Of a DNA stretch of 54,713 bases, positions 8,199-17,285 are shown in pieces (position 1 is the first letter of the stretch; each line of letters starts with the position of its first letter). Under the pieces are notes generated by a model. The model did no database searches and was not told the DNA's origin. It worked only from the letters and a program-made list of their open reading frames with translations. Source of the DNA: an uncultured Roseburia sp. Its GTDB lineage: Bacteria; Bacillota; Clostridia; Lachnospirales; Lachnospiraceae. Location: assembly GCA_947573605.1 (NCBI GenBank), contig CANPGM010000022.1, forward strand, positions 1-54,713, read 5' to 3'. A program made the translations under genes and the position numbers.

Positions 8199-8474
8199 AT
8201 GATTTTTGAATGTTATTATTTTATAATGAGTGTAATCGGTTTTGCGCTGATGGGAATCGATAAAAAAAAGGCCGTCCGTCATGCGTGGCGGATTCCGGAG
8301 AAGACGTTGTTTCTCATCGCTCTTCTTGGCGGATGTTTAGGCGTATGGGCGGGAATGTATGTGTTTCGCCACAAGACCAGACACTTAAGTTTTGTAATCG
8401 GGGTACCGGTGATCCTTCTTATTCATGCGGGAATCATTTGGTTTCATTACAATTGCGGAGTTATGCCGTTATAA
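8199..8474 (+). CDS. DUF1294 family small membrane protein
   Basis: 91 residues, beginning 4 bases after the secDF stop. It has three hydrophobic segments and the family pattern DKKKAVRHAWRIPE, then ALLGGCLGVWAGMYVFRHKT. DUF1294 proteins are of unknown function; related domains occur fused to cold-shock domains in other bacteria. Here it is the last gene of the SCIFF/Sec unit and is followed by a terminator. Confidence 0.85.
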   Translation: MIFECYYFIMSVIGFALMGIDKKKAVRHAWRIPEKTLFLIALLGGCLGVWAGMYVFRHKTRHLSFVIGVPVILLIHAGIIWFHYNCGVMPL

Positions 8475-8488
8475 AAAGATTTCTATGA

Positions 8489-8518
8489 ACAGAGGGCAGC
8501 GGGACTGCCCCCTGTTTG
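8489..8518 (+). terminator. Terminator after the SCIFF/SecDF unit
   Basis: ACAG-A-GGGCAG pairs with CTGCCC-C-CTGT around a 5-base loop (10 pairs and one mismatch), followed by a short T-rich end. It separates this unit from glyA. Confidence 0.7.
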
Positions 8519-8540
8519 TATAGATAGAATGGAGGAGAAC

Positions 8541-9779
8541 ATGTATACATTAGAGGATATTCAGGCAGTTGACAGGGAAGTGGCGCAGGCCATTACCGAT
8601 GAATTTAACAGACAGAACAGCCATATTGAGCTGATTGCTTCCGAAAACTGGGTAAGTCCGGCCGTGATGTCTGCAATGGGCAGTGTGATGACGAATAAAT
8701 ATGCGGAAGGCTATCCCGGAAAAAGATATTACGGTGGGTGCGGATGTGTAGATGTAGTGGAAGATCTTGCAAGAGAACGCGCCAAAGAGCTGTTCGGCTG
8801 CGATTATGCAAACGTACAGCCGCATTCCGGGGCGCAGGCGAATATGGCTGTGCAGTTTGCAATACTAAAGCCGGGCGATACGGTTATGGGTATGAATCTC
8901 GATCACGGCGGACATTTAACGCATGGTTCACCCGTTAATTTTTCCGGTTCTTATTTTCATATTGTTCCCTACGGAGTAAATGACGAAGGATTTATCGACT
9001 ATGATAAGGTGATGGAAATTGCGCTGGAATGCAAGCCTAAAATGATTATCGCGGGGGCTTCCGCTTATGCGAGAACGATCGATTTTAAAAAGTTCCGTGA
9101 AATTGCGGATGCGTACGGCGCGGTATTAATGGTGGATATGGCGCATATAGCCGGTCTTGTGGCGGCGGGGCTTCATCCAAGTCCGATTCCGTATGCGGAT
9201 GTTGTTACGACGACGACGCATAAGACGCTCCGCGGTCCCCGCGGCGGCATGATTCTCTGCAATCAGGAGGCAGCGGAAAAATATAATTTCAATAAAGCGA
9301 TTTTTCCGGGAATTCAGGGAGGTCCGCTGATGCATGTGATTGCGGCGAAAGCAATCTGCTTGAAAGAAGCGCTTATGCCGGAATTTAAAGTTTATCAGCA
9401 GAATGTAATTGACAATGCGCAGGCGCTGTGCAAGGGATTGCTTGACCGGGATATTCGGATTGTATCCGGAGGTACGGATAATCATTTGATGTTAGTGGAT
9501 TTGACCAATTATGATCTGACGGGAAAGGCGGTAGAAAAACTGCTTGATTCCGTAAATATTACCTGCAATAAAAATACGATTCCAAACGATCCGAAATCGC
9601 CGTTTGTAACGAGCGGAATCCGGCTCGGAACGCCTGCCGTCACTTCAAGGGGGCTTCATACGGCGGATATGGATCGGATTGCGGAAGCAATCGCACTTAT
9701 GATAAAAGAGGGCGAACCGGCTGCGGAGCAGGCAAGAGCGATTGTGAAAGAACTGACAGAACAGTATCCATTAAAGTAA
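8541..9779 (+). CDS. glyA: Serine hydroxymethyltransferase
   Basis: 412 residues. The start at 8541 is decided by GGAGGAG at 8531-8537; that ribosome binding site lies inside the longer in-frame reading from ATG 8529. The enzyme swaps serine and glycine while charging tetrahydrofolate with a one-carbon unit, using PLP. Family signatures: [47 protein letters not shown] and [14 protein letters not shown], with the PLP lysine at Lys228. Full length. A strong hairpin follows the stop. Confidence 0.97.
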   Translation: MYTLEDIQAVDREVAQAITDEFNRQNSHIELIASENWVSPAVMSAMGSVMTNKYAEGYPGKRYYGGCGCVDVVEDLARERAKELFGCDYANVQPHSGAQANMAVQFAILKPGDTVMGMNLDHGGHLTHGSPVNFSGSYFHIVPYGVNDEGFIDYDKVMEIALECKPKMIIAGASAYARTIDFKKFREIADAYGAVLMVDMAHIAGLVAAGLHPSPIPYADVVTTTTHKTLRGPRGGMILCNQEAAEKYNFNKAIFPGIQGGPLMHVIAAKAICLKEALMPEFKVYQQNVIDNAQALCKGLLDRDIRIVSGGTDNHLMLVDLTNYDLTGKAVEKLLDSVNITCNKNTIPNDPKSPFVTSGIRLGTPAVTSRGLHTADMDRIAEAIALMIKEGEPAAEQARAIVKELTEQYPLK

Positions 9780-9800
9780 AACGGATTTCAAAATTTTTAA

Positions 9801-9876
9801 GGCTGTCAAAGCGTTGCGTTTCTGCTTTGACAGCCGAAGCAAAAGTCTGCCGCCGCAGCGTTTCTGTGCTGCGGCG
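9801..9876 (+). terminator. Two strong hairpins downstream of glyA
   Basis: The first is a perfect 12-bp stem (9801-9812 with 9824-9835; arm GGCTGTCAAAGC). The second is a perfect 9-bp GC-rich stem (9851-9859 with 9868-9876; arm CGCCGCAGC). Neither is followed by a clean T-run, although T-rich sequence begins at 9897. They most likely form the 3' end of the glyA transcript. Confidence 0.5.
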
Positions 9877-9883
9877 CTATCTT

Positions 9884-9925
9884 CCTCATCGTAATCTTTT
9901 TATTCTTCATCGTAATCTTTTTATT
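9884..9925. repeat. Short tandem duplication, 21-bp period
   Basis: Two adjacent 21-base units, 9884-9904 and 9905-9925, differ only at their second base; the shared core is TCATCGTAATCTTTTTATT. It lies in the glyA/solute-binding-protein gap, on the T-rich side of the glyA hairpins. No function is evident. Confidence 0.8.
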
Positions 9926-9970
9926 TCCCTTGACATCTTTCAGAAAAAAAGCCAAAATAAAACACGGAGC

Positions 9971-10035
9971 TGTTTTGTGCAATTTAATATCCAATAACCG
10001 ATAACCTGTCTTTTGATACCCGAATCTTAATCAGG
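9971..10035 (-). repeat. Decayed solo end of the dispersed inverted-repeat element
   Basis: Read on the reverse strand, this stretch contains ATTCGGGTATCAAAAG, a 25-30-base middle with GGTTATCGGTTATTGG, then AAATTGCACAAAA. The full copy at 21466 has ATTCGGGTGTCAAAAGGC, then GGTTTCAGGCTATTGG, then CAAATTGCACAAAA at the same spacing. It is therefore an old copy of that element's left end in the opposite orientation. No second end is recognisable nearby. The flank CTTAATCAGGAAA resembles the CCTTATAGGAAA flank of the full copy. Confidence 0.7.
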
Positions 10036-10243
10036 AAATCGTACTGTGGACCTGTTTTTTTAAATGATACAGAATAGAAACAAAGTATGAAAAAGCTTAA
10101 AATTTACCTAAAACTGTAAATAAAAACTTAAGAATTTCATAATGTTTTAGAACTTGCAATTTTTATATAATTTTATATGATTATTGTATGATATGAAATA
10201 GGACACTGCTTTTGGCAGCAGTGCAGCAGGGAGGAATGAAGGG
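10036..10243 (+). promoter_or_regulatory. Upstream region of the solute-binding lipoprotein, probable promoter
   Basis: AT-rich sequence without a gene. The best promoter match is TTGCAA (10154-10159), 16 bases, TATGAT (10176-10181). Overlapping AT-rich alternatives (TATAAT at 10165) exist. The start codon at 10244 follows AGGGAGGAATGAAGGG, a strong ribosome binding site. The gap from glyA totals 464 bases and also holds the hairpins, the 21-bp duplication and the repeat remnant. Confidence 0.5.
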
Positions 10244-12697
10244 ATGAAACACGGAATTTTAAAAAGGGGATTGGCGTTTCTGCTTGCCGCAGCAATGGGA
10301 ACCGGGCTTGCGGCTTGCGGCGACAGCGGCAATAAGGGTAAAAAAGAGGAGCAGAAGTATTTCAGAGCAAATTATATTGATTCGTTGCCGGAGTCGTTTT
10401 CAAATATAGGCGGACCGGTCACGTTTGTAGGGGATTCGATTTATTATCAGGCATATGACGACGATTATAATAACGGTGCATTGTACTCATATAACCTGAC
10501 CACCTCGGAAGAGAAGACATACTGGAAGACCGAGCGCGACAGCAGTAACGATCCTCTCGCGGAGCGCATCAATCTGAATCAGTTTGCGATAGACGCTGAC
10601 GGAAGTGTCTATCTGTACATTAACAGTTCGCAGGCCGACGCAAGTAACTTTGACCAGGATTTTTCCGACGCAACCTTTGACGATGTGCTGGGATTTATGA
10701 TGGAGCAATGGGGATATCAGAATCAGGAGGATGCGGAAAAGGATTGGGATGCTTATTATAAAGAAGAGTTTTCCGATGAGTCCGGAAATATTGACTACGC
10801 TAAAGTTTTGATGACCTGGAATGCCTATCAGCTTCCTCGCATTGAAAAAAATATGATAAAGAAGATAGACGCAAGCGGAAACGAGCAGTTTTCGGTCGAT
10901 CTGTCTTCGGGAAATGCGGACGGAAACGAAAACTCCAGCTGTTATGATATTAAAGTGGATGACCAGGGTAACCTCTATGTTCTTATGAATACCTGGAATG
11001 ATACAAGCGATGAATACTACATTAAGGTTTTAGATGAAAGCGGAAAAGAGAAGAACCGGATTAAGCTGTCCGGCTATTCCAGTTCTCTGATTGCGCTTGC
11101 GGACGGGAAAATTGCAACTGCAGGCTGGGGAGACAGCGGCAATTATGAAGTGACGGTAGTTGATCCAAATGGCGGAGACGGCGGTGAAAAGATTGATTTC
11201 GGTCAGGACTATATAGAGACGCTTCAGGTGTTAGACGAAAAGAACTTCCTGATAAGCGAAAACGGCACTGTATATAGATACAACTTAGATACGAAAGAGA
11301 AGGAAAAGTTTTTAAGCTGGATGGATTGTAACATTTCAAGGAACGACGTCAGTTCTTTCGGACTTCTTTCGGACGGAAATATTGCGGTCTTTACACAGCG
11401 TTATGATAGCAATGATGGAAAAAGTAAATATGAGATTGCTGTTGTAAAAGAAATTGATGCAAGTGAAGTCGCGAATGTAAAGAACCTTACGCTGGCCTGC
11501 ATTAATCTTGACTATGATTTGGAAGGCAAAATTATCGATTTTAACAAACAGCATGAGGATTATCATATTTCGGTAAGAGAATATTATGACAGTAATTCGG
11601 AAATGGAATATATGGATGCGGTGAATTCCTATATGACGGCGATGGCCTCCGACAATGATATTGATATCGTTGCGTTTTATTCAGGAAACGTTTATTCCAA
11701 TATCGTGAATTTTGCGTCGAAGGGACTGCTGATTGATTTGTATGAATTGTTGGAAAGCGATGCAGAGTTAAATAAGAGCGATTTTATTCAGAGTTTTCTT
11801 TCCGCATGTGAATATAGCGGAAAGATGGTTGTGGTTCCGAACGGAATCAGCCTTCAGACAGTAGTGGGAAAACAGTCGGATGTAGGCGATGAGCCGGGAT
11901 GGACGATGCAGGAGATGAAGGCGCTTTTAGACTCAAAAGAGCAGGGAACGCAGCTTTTCTATGGAAAGACGAGAGACTGGGCGCTTGAGATGTGTTTAAA
12001 TCTTGGATATAAAAGATTTATTGACCTTGAAAATTCAACCTGCGACTTTAATAACCAGGACTTCATGGATGTGCTTGAAATTGCAAATCTTTTCCCGGAG
12101 GAATTTGAATGGAACGAAGATGAGGACGAAACGGTTCTTATGAATACGGGAAAAGTATTGCTTGCGGAATATTATCTGAATGATTTTGAACAGATTCAGA
12201 TGTATACGGAAATTTTCAATGATAAATTAACCTATATCGGATATCCGACGACAGAAGGCAACGGGGCTATGATTCAGCTCAATACCGCATACGGAATTAC
12301 CAAAAACTGTGAAGACAAGGAAGCGGCCTGGGAGCTGATCCGTCAGTTCCTCTTACCGTCAGACAGCGAAAATAACCAGGGATACAGATATGGTTTGTCC
12401 CTCCGCGAAGACGACTTTAACAGATTCTGTGAAGAAGCGATGAACGAAGAAAATTCCGGCGGAAGCTGGGGCTGGGGAAACTTTAATGTGGATCTTAAGC
12501 CGGCGACGCAGGAACAGGTTGATGAAGTAAAGGATTTGGTTGCCAATACGACTGCAGTATCCGGTGCGATGTCCCTTGATATGCTGAATATGATTAAGGA
12601 AGAAGCGGCGGCTTATTTCTCCGGACAGAGGTCGGCGGCGGATGTTGCAGAGGTTATCCAGAGCCGTATTGAAGTTTTCATAAACGAGACGAAATAA
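10244..12697 (+). CDS. Extracellular solute-binding lipoprotein with large N-terminal propeller-like domain
   Basis: 817 residues, about twice the usual solute-binding protein length. Lipobox LAAC with Cys25. Residues about 40-400 contain repeated short blocks of the type DGSVYLYI, DDQGNLYVLM, LADGKIATAGW, LSDGNIAVFT, which suggest a beta-propeller or a related blade repeat. From about 410 (KNLTLACINLDYDLEGKIIDFNKQ) to the end it resembles family-1 sugar-binding proteins, ending in helices with AWELIRQFLLPS. Two ABC permeases follow, so it should deliver a solute, probably a carbohydrate, to them. The fused N-terminal domain may bind polymer or partner; that is inference. Confidence 0.8.
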   Translation: MKHGILKRGLAFLLAAAMGTGLAACGDSGNKGKKEEQKYFRANYIDSLPESFSNIGGPVTFVGDSIYYQAYDDDYNNGALYSYNLTTSEEKTYWKTERDSSNDPLAERINLNQFAIDADGSVYLYINSSQADASNFDQDFSDATFDDVLGFMMEQWGYQNQEDAEKDWDAYYKEEFSDESGNIDYAKVLMTWNAYQLPRIEKNMIKKIDASGNEQFSVDLSSGNADGNENSSCYDIKVDDQGNLYVLMNTWNDTSDEYYIKVLDESGKEKNRIKLSGYSSSLIALADGKIATAGWGDSGNYEVTVVDPNGGDGGEKIDFGQDYIETLQVLDEKNFLISENGTVYRYNLDTKEKEKFLSWMDCNISRNDVSSFGLLSDGNIAVFTQRYDSNDGKSKYEIAVVKEIDASEVANVKNLTLACINLDYDLEGKIIDFNKQHEDYHISVREYYDSNSEMEYMDAVNSYMTAMASDNDIDIVAFYSGNVYSNIVNFASKGLLIDLYELLESDAELNKSDFIQSFLSACEYSGKMVVVPNGISLQTVVGKQSDVGDEPGWTMQEMKALLDSKEQGTQLFYGKTRDWALEMCLNLGYKRFIDLENSTCDFNNQDFMDVLEIANLFPEEFEWNEDEDETVLMNTGKVLLAEYYLNDFEQIQMYTEIFNDKLTYIGYPTTEGNGAMIQLNTAYGITKNCEDKEAAWELIRQFLLPSDSENNQGYRYGLSLREDDFNRFCEEAMNEENSGGSWGWGNFNVDLKPATQEQVDEVKDLVANTTAVSGAMSLDMLNMIKEEAAAYFSGQRSAADVAEVIQSRIEVFINETK

Positions 12698-12743
12698 AGG
12701 ACCGTATGGAATTGCCGGGTATGATTCGGCATGGAGGATTGGT

Positions 12744-13685
12744 TTGTTGAAAAAACAAAAACATATCAGACAGAAGTCCAATACGCCTGGGACTTCCGGA
12801 AGCAAAAGAAAAAGAGGCGTTGGAAAAAAGAAACATGGGAGGGCGTCAGGCTTGTTCCTGGCGCCCAGCCTTTTGGGAGTATTGATTTTTTTTGTACTCC
12901 CGTTTGTTGTAGTTATTTTTTTCTCATTTGTAGATAATCCAATTAGTAAACGCTTTGTAGGACTTACAAACTATATCAATGCAATACAAAATTCAGCTTT
13001 TCGTACGGCAGTCGGAAATACGCTTCTTTTTTCTGTTATTGCAATTCCGCTTGCAGTCATTCTGGGAATGGCGCTGGCATTTCTTCTGGATGCTGGCATT
13101 CCGATGAAAAGTCAGCTTAGGAGTTGTTTTTTGACGCCGCTTATGGTGCCGATTGCTTCGATTGTACTGATATTTCAGGTGCTTTTCGACTATAACGGAG
13201 TTGTAAATGTTGTTTTACAAAAGTTTGGCGGCACGCAGGTTGACTGGCTGAAATCCTCGTCCGGTCTGTTTGTCATTATTCTAATGTTTTTATGGAAGAA
13301 TCTCGGATATAACATGATTTTATTTCTTTCCGCCATTGGAAATATTCCGGGTGATATCATTGAAGTAGCGCAGTTGGATGGAGCGGGACGGTTTCAGGTC
13401 TTCTGGCATGTAAAACTTCGCTATCTCTCACCGATGATTATGTTTACTACCATACTGTCCATGATTAACTCTTTTAAGGTATTCAGAGAAGTCTATCTGC
13501 TAATCGGAGAATATCCGTACGGCGCGTTGTATATGCTTCAGCATTATATGAACAATACGTTTGGCTCTGCCGATTATCAGAAGCTTTCTACTGCGGCCAT
13601 TTATATGTCGCTGGTGATGATTGTGATTCTGGGAATTATGTTTGCAGTGGAACACCATTTTGGAAAGGATTTGGAGGAAGAATGA
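12744..13685 (+). CDS. ABC transporter permease, sugar type (MalF/LacF-like)
   Basis: 313 residues starting with TTG at 12744 or the adjacent TTG at 12747; GGAGG at 12733-12737 fits both. A very basic N-terminus of about 35 residues precedes six membrane segments. The cytoplasmic EAA-type loop reads EVAQLDGAGRFQVFWHVKL and binds the ATPase subunit in this family. The stop overlaps the next permease start by four bases. No ATPase gene is in the operon, so a shared MsiK/UgpC-type ATPase encoded elsewhere is expected. Confidence 0.9.
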   Translation: MLKKQKHIRQKSNTPGTSGSKRKRGVGKKKHGRASGLFLAPSLLGVLIFFVLPFVVVIFFSFVDNPISKRFVGLTNYINAIQNSAFRTAVGNTLLFSVIAIPLAVILGMALAFLLDAGIPMKSQLRSCFLTPLMVPIASIVLIFQVLFDYNGVVNVVLQKFGGTQVDWLKSSSGLFVIILMFLWKNLGYNMILFLSAIGNIPGDIIEVAQLDGAGRFQVFWHVKLRYLSPMIMFTTILSMINSFKVFREVYLLIGEYPYGALYMLQHYMNNTFGSADYQKLSTAAIYMSLVMIVILGIMFAVEHHFGKDLEEE

Positions 13686-14578
13686 AAAAGAGGAAGGAAA
13701 AAAAGAAAATCGCGGCAAAGGTTTGTCTTACCGTTCTCGCGGTTTTTACTGCGGCGTTGTTTTTGACGCCGATTGTACTTACGGTTACAAACTCTTTTAT
13801 GGCGGCTTCGGAAATATCCTCCAATTACGGAGCAGTATTTTCCACTACGGCGACAGGCGGGAAGACATACATATCAGATACGGTAAATCTGAAGTTTATT
13901 CCTGATATGGTATCGTTTTCACAGTATGGCACGGTATTATTTAAAAGTCCCGATTATCTGCTGAAATTCTGGAACTCTATTATTCTGGTGGTTCCGATCG
14001 TTGTGTTTCAGTTGATTGTAGCGGTACTTGCGGCTTATGGTTTTACCAGAACAAGGGGAAAACTTGCGGCAATCGTTTTTTTCGCGTATATTATTCTGAT
14101 GATGATGCCATACCAGGTTACGCTCGTGCCGAACTATCTGGTGCTGCAGTGGATGAAGCTGCTGGATACGAACTGGGCAATCTGGCTTCCGGGTATTTTT
14201 TCTCCGTTCAGCGTATACCTGATTACAAAATATATGAAGCGGATTCCGGTTTCGCTGCTTGAGGCGGCGAGAATTGACGGTGCGAACGAATGGCAGATTT
14301 TTTATCGAATCTGCGTTCCGATTTGTAAGGGAATCATTACCTCCTGCGCGATTCTGGTATTTATCGATTATTGGAATATGGTGGAACAGCCGCTTTTGTT
14401 TTTCACAAATACGGATAAATATCCGCTGTCTATTTTCCTGTCGAAGATTAATTCGCAGGAGGTAGGGCTGGCGTTTGCAGTCGCTACGGTTTATATGATA
14501 CCAAGCCTTTTGATTTTCCTTTATGGCGAAGAACAGTTGGTAGAGGGAATTGCGTATCAGGGCAGCGTAAAAGGTTAA
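13682..14578 (+). CDS. ABC transporter permease, sugar type (MalG/LacG-like)
   Basis: 298 residues; ATG overlaps the previous stop (ATGA) and GGAGG lies 5 bases upstream. Six membrane segments. The EAA loop is EAARIDGANEWQIFYRICVP. A relatively long extracytoplasmic segment lies between the first two helices (about 35-95). It forms the heterodimeric channel with the preceding permease. The downstream adaptor gene begins 25 bases later, so import and export-type components are made together. Confidence 0.9.
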   Translation: MKKRKEKKKIAAKVCLTVLAVFTAALFLTPIVLTVTNSFMAASEISSNYGAVFSTTATGGKTYISDTVNLKFIPDMVSFSQYGTVLFKSPDYLLKFWNSIILVVPIVVFQLIVAVLAAYGFTRTRGKLAAIVFFAYIILMMMPYQVTLVPNYLVLQWMKLLDTNWAIWLPGIFSPFSVYLITKYMKRIPVSLLEAARIDGANEWQIFYRICVPICKGIITSCAILVFIDYWNMVEQPLLFFTNTDKYPLSIFLSKINSQEVGLAFAVATVYMIPSLLIFLYGEEQLVEGIAYQGSVKG

Positions 14579-14603
14579 TCAAAAGAGTGGAGGATATAAA
14601 AAA

Positions 14604-16166
14604 ATGAAAAGAAAAGACAGAGTAAAGAATGTTGCAATTATTTTTCTGGGTATCATGCTGGTGTTGACGCTCTTTTCCAATACCATTATGAATTACTCCC
14701 TGGTTGAGGTCAGTACGCAGCAGATTTACGGTGATTCGATTACTACGAAGGTAAGAGGAAGCGGCTCCGTAGAGGCCAGCGAGAATTATACGGTATCGAT
14801 TAAAGAGAGCAGAAAGATTGCGACTGTAAATGTAAGAACAGGCGCCGAGGTGGCGCAGGGAGATGTGCTTTTTACATTAGAGGATGCGGACAGTGAGGAA
14901 TTAAAGACGGCGAGAAAGACACTTTCCGATGCGGAATCCACTTATGAATCCGCAGTACTTGAAGCGGGACTTACCGTGGCGGAGCGTCAGGCAATTGAAT
15001 CGGGTCACGGCAGTTCTTTGACCGATAAACAGAATTCGCTTGCGACGGCGCAGGCGGCGGTAGACAATGCGCAGGCAGCGGTAGATAATATTCAGAAACA
15101 GATTGACGCACTGGGAAGTAAGAATACGGATACGACAGCAGAAGAATTGGCTGTATTAAATGCGGAGAGAGCCATGACCTCGGCGACGGATAATAAGAAC
15201 GGCAGAGAGCAGGCATATCAATCGTATTCCGAAGCTTATGAAGAGGCGGTAAAGAATAACGCGCCTGATGTCGAGCAGCTTAAGACGCTTAGAGATGCTG
15301 CGCAGCAGGATTATGATAATGCGGTAAACGCTTATAACGATGCAAAAAAAGCGCTTGACGATGCAAATTATGCGTTAAGCGTAAAGAAGCTGCAGGGATC
15401 GGGTTCTTCTCAGAGCGAAGGACTTCAGGCGCAGCTTGATTCGGCAAAGCAGGCGCTTACCGACGCGACAGAAGATTACGATAAGGCAAATGCAAAGGTA
15501 AAGGCGGAGATTTCAATTGCATCTCAGTACCGGAGCATTCAGGAGCTGAGAAATGATGTGTCAAAACTGGAGTCAAACGCGATCGGCGCGGAAATTACGG
15601 CTCCGATTGCAGGTACGGTAACGGAAATTTCCTGTACTGCCGGAAAGACCGTAACGCCTGAGGAACCGATGATGTTAATTCAGCCGGAAAATAAAGCGTT
15701 TACTTTAAAATTCACGGTGACCGCGAACCAGGCGAGAAGAATTAAGGCCGGGGATAGAGCGGAGGTTTTAAATAACTGGTATGGAAATGATATTTCAGCG
15801 CGGGTTATGACGATTCACAGGGATCCGAATAATAAGGAATCAAGTGTCGTTACCTGTGAAATGTCCGGCGACATATCCGTAGGAGATTACTATACGCTTT
15901 CCATTGGGGAACAGAGTTCCAATTATGATCTGGTAGTACCGACAAGCAGTATCCGCGAGGATGCAAACGGAAACTTTATTCTGATTATTGAGTCAAAGAG
16001 TACGCCGCTTGGAAATCGCTATTACGCGAGACGGGTAGATGTGGATATTATTACCTCGGACGATACGAAGTCTGCAATTTCTGGCGCACTGGAAGGATAT
16101 GAATATGTAATTACGACAACAACGAAGCCGGTAGAAGCAAATCAGCAGGTACGTCTTGCAGATTAA
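14604..16166 (+). CDS. HlyD/MFP-type membrane fusion (periplasmic adaptor) protein
   Basis: 520 residues with GGAGG upstream. One N-terminal membrane segment (about 9-27), a lipoyl-like half motif (SGSVEASENYTVSIKESR), a long Ala/Gln/Asp-rich coiled coil (about 90-325), the second lipoyl half (EITAPIAGTVTEISCTAGKT), then a beta-barrel with VVPTSSIREDANGNFILII. Such adaptors normally work with MacB-type ABC exporters or RND pumps. Here the next gene encodes only a MacB-type outer core, and no exporter ATPase is present. The pairing with sugar-type permeases is unusual. Confidence 0.88.
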   Translation: MKRKDRVKNVAIIFLGIMLVLTLFSNTIMNYSLVEVSTQQIYGDSITTKVRGSGSVEASENYTVSIKESRKIATVNVRTGAEVAQGDVLFTLEDADSEELKTARKTLSDAESTYESAVLEAGLTVAERQAIESGHGSSLTDKQNSLATAQAAVDNAQAAVDNIQKQIDALGSKNTDTTAEELAVLNAERAMTSATDNKNGREQAYQSYSEAYEEAVKNNAPDVEQLKTLRDAAQQDYDNAVNAYNDAKKALDDANYALSVKKLQGSGSSQSEGLQAQLDSAKQALTDATEDYDKANAKVKAEISIASQYRSIQELRNDVSKLESNAIGAEITAPIAGTVTEISCTAGKTVTPEEPMMLIQPENKAFTLKFTVTANQARRIKAGDRAEVLNNWYGNDISARVMTIHRDPNNKESSVVTCEMSGDISVGDYYTLSIGEQSSNYDLVVPTSSIREDANGNFILIIESKSTPLGNRYYARRVDVDIITSDDTKSAISGALEGYEYVITTTTKPVEANQQVRLAD

Positions 16167-16187
16167 AGGAAAGGGTTGGTTTACAAC

Positions 16188-17270
16188 ATGAAGCGGTACA
16201 GAAAAATAGGAACAGTGCTTGTGCTGTTTTCGTGCATGATTCTCGTCGCATGTGCCGGGAGAATGCTGACCAATCAGCTATCGACGCAGCGGCTGGCCGA
16301 AAGATGGGAACAGGAGGAGGAGTTTGCTCAGCTTTCCTGTTATTTCAGAAGCGGAGAAGGAATGACTGAGGATCAGATCGTTCCGCTGCGCCAGAGTATA
16401 AAAACTGCGTTGGAAGAGGCTTCTATAAATGAGAGTGATGCACAGGGAAGAACCTGGGTCGACGCATACAGCACGGAAGGGGAGCTGACGGTTTCTTCAG
16501 ACAGAGCTTCCGCAACCGTACGCGCCTTTGGCGTAGGGGGAGATTTTTTCCTGTTTCATCCGCTTTTGCTTCTTTCGGGCACTTATTTCGGAACCGATGA
16601 TTTAAATGAAGACGGTGTGATTTTGGATGAAAATGTGGCATGGCAGTTGTTCGGATCTTATGATGTGGCAGGCATGACCGTTGAAATTGATGAAACCACA
16701 TATCCGATCAGAGGCGTAGTAAGAAGCGACAGCGGATTTTTCTCGGAGGCTGCCGCAGAGGAGAAATCGACGATTTATGTTTCCTTTTCGATTTTAGAAA
16801 AACAGTTGCATGATGAGAGTCTTACCATGGATTCCTATGAGCTTTTAATCGCAAATCCGGTAAAAGAATTTGGTTTGAGTACGTTAAAGAAGGCGCTTAC
16901 CGTTGATGAGAGCAGTTATGAAATCGTGGAAAATTCCGCGCGGTTTGATTTGATGCACAGACTGCTTTTACTGAAGAACTTCGGCGTTCGTTCCATGAAC
17001 GCAAAGGGAATCATTTATCCGTATTGGGAGAACCGGGCAAGAGCTTATGAGGATGTATCGGCGCTGCTTTTCGTAATAGAACTGATATTGCTCTGCTATC
17101 CGGTTATTTATCTGATACAAAAGCTTCACTGGCTATGGAAGCAGAAGGACAGGGCGAAGAAAGCAGGAAAGGAAAGAATGGAAGTTTTCTGGGATAAGTT
17201 CTCCCGTTTGTTTAGAAGAACGGTAAAAACATATAAAGCGGCAAATAAGAAAGCGGATGATTTAGAATAA
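16188..17270 (+). CDS. MacB-type periplasmic core protein lacking the FtsX membrane domain
   Basis: 360 residues from ATG 16188; a TTG at 16176 is an alternative, and GGAAAGGG at 16168-16175 is not ideally spaced for either. Residues 8-28 are a membrane segment that also contains LVAC, a possible lipobox. The middle has the MacB_PCD pattern: GGDFFLFHPLLLLSGTYF, then GVILDENVAWQLFG, then TTYPIRGVV. A single second membrane segment lies near 288-310, followed by a basic cytoplasmic tail. MacB permeases have four helices and an ATPase partner; this one keeps two. It could be a scaffold for the adaptor encoded just upstream. Confidence 0.7.
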   Translation: MKRYRKIGTVLVLFSCMILVACAGRMLTNQLSTQRLAERWEQEEEFAQLSCYFRSGEGMTEDQIVPLRQSIKTALEEASINESDAQGRTWVDAYSTEGELTVSSDRASATVRAFGVGGDFFLFHPLLLLSGTYFGTDDLNEDGVILDENVAWQLFGSYDVAGMTVEIDETTYPIRGVVRSDSGFFSEAAAEEKSTIYVSFSILEKQLHDESLTMDSYELLIANPVKEFGLSTLKKALTVDESSYEIVENSARFDLMHRLLLLKNFGVRSMNAKGIIYPYWENRARAYEDVSALLFVIELILLCYPVIYLIQKLHWLWKQKDRAKKAGKERMEVFWDKFSRLFRRTVKTYKAANKKADDLE

Positions 17271-17285
17271 GGTGTGGTTACTTAA

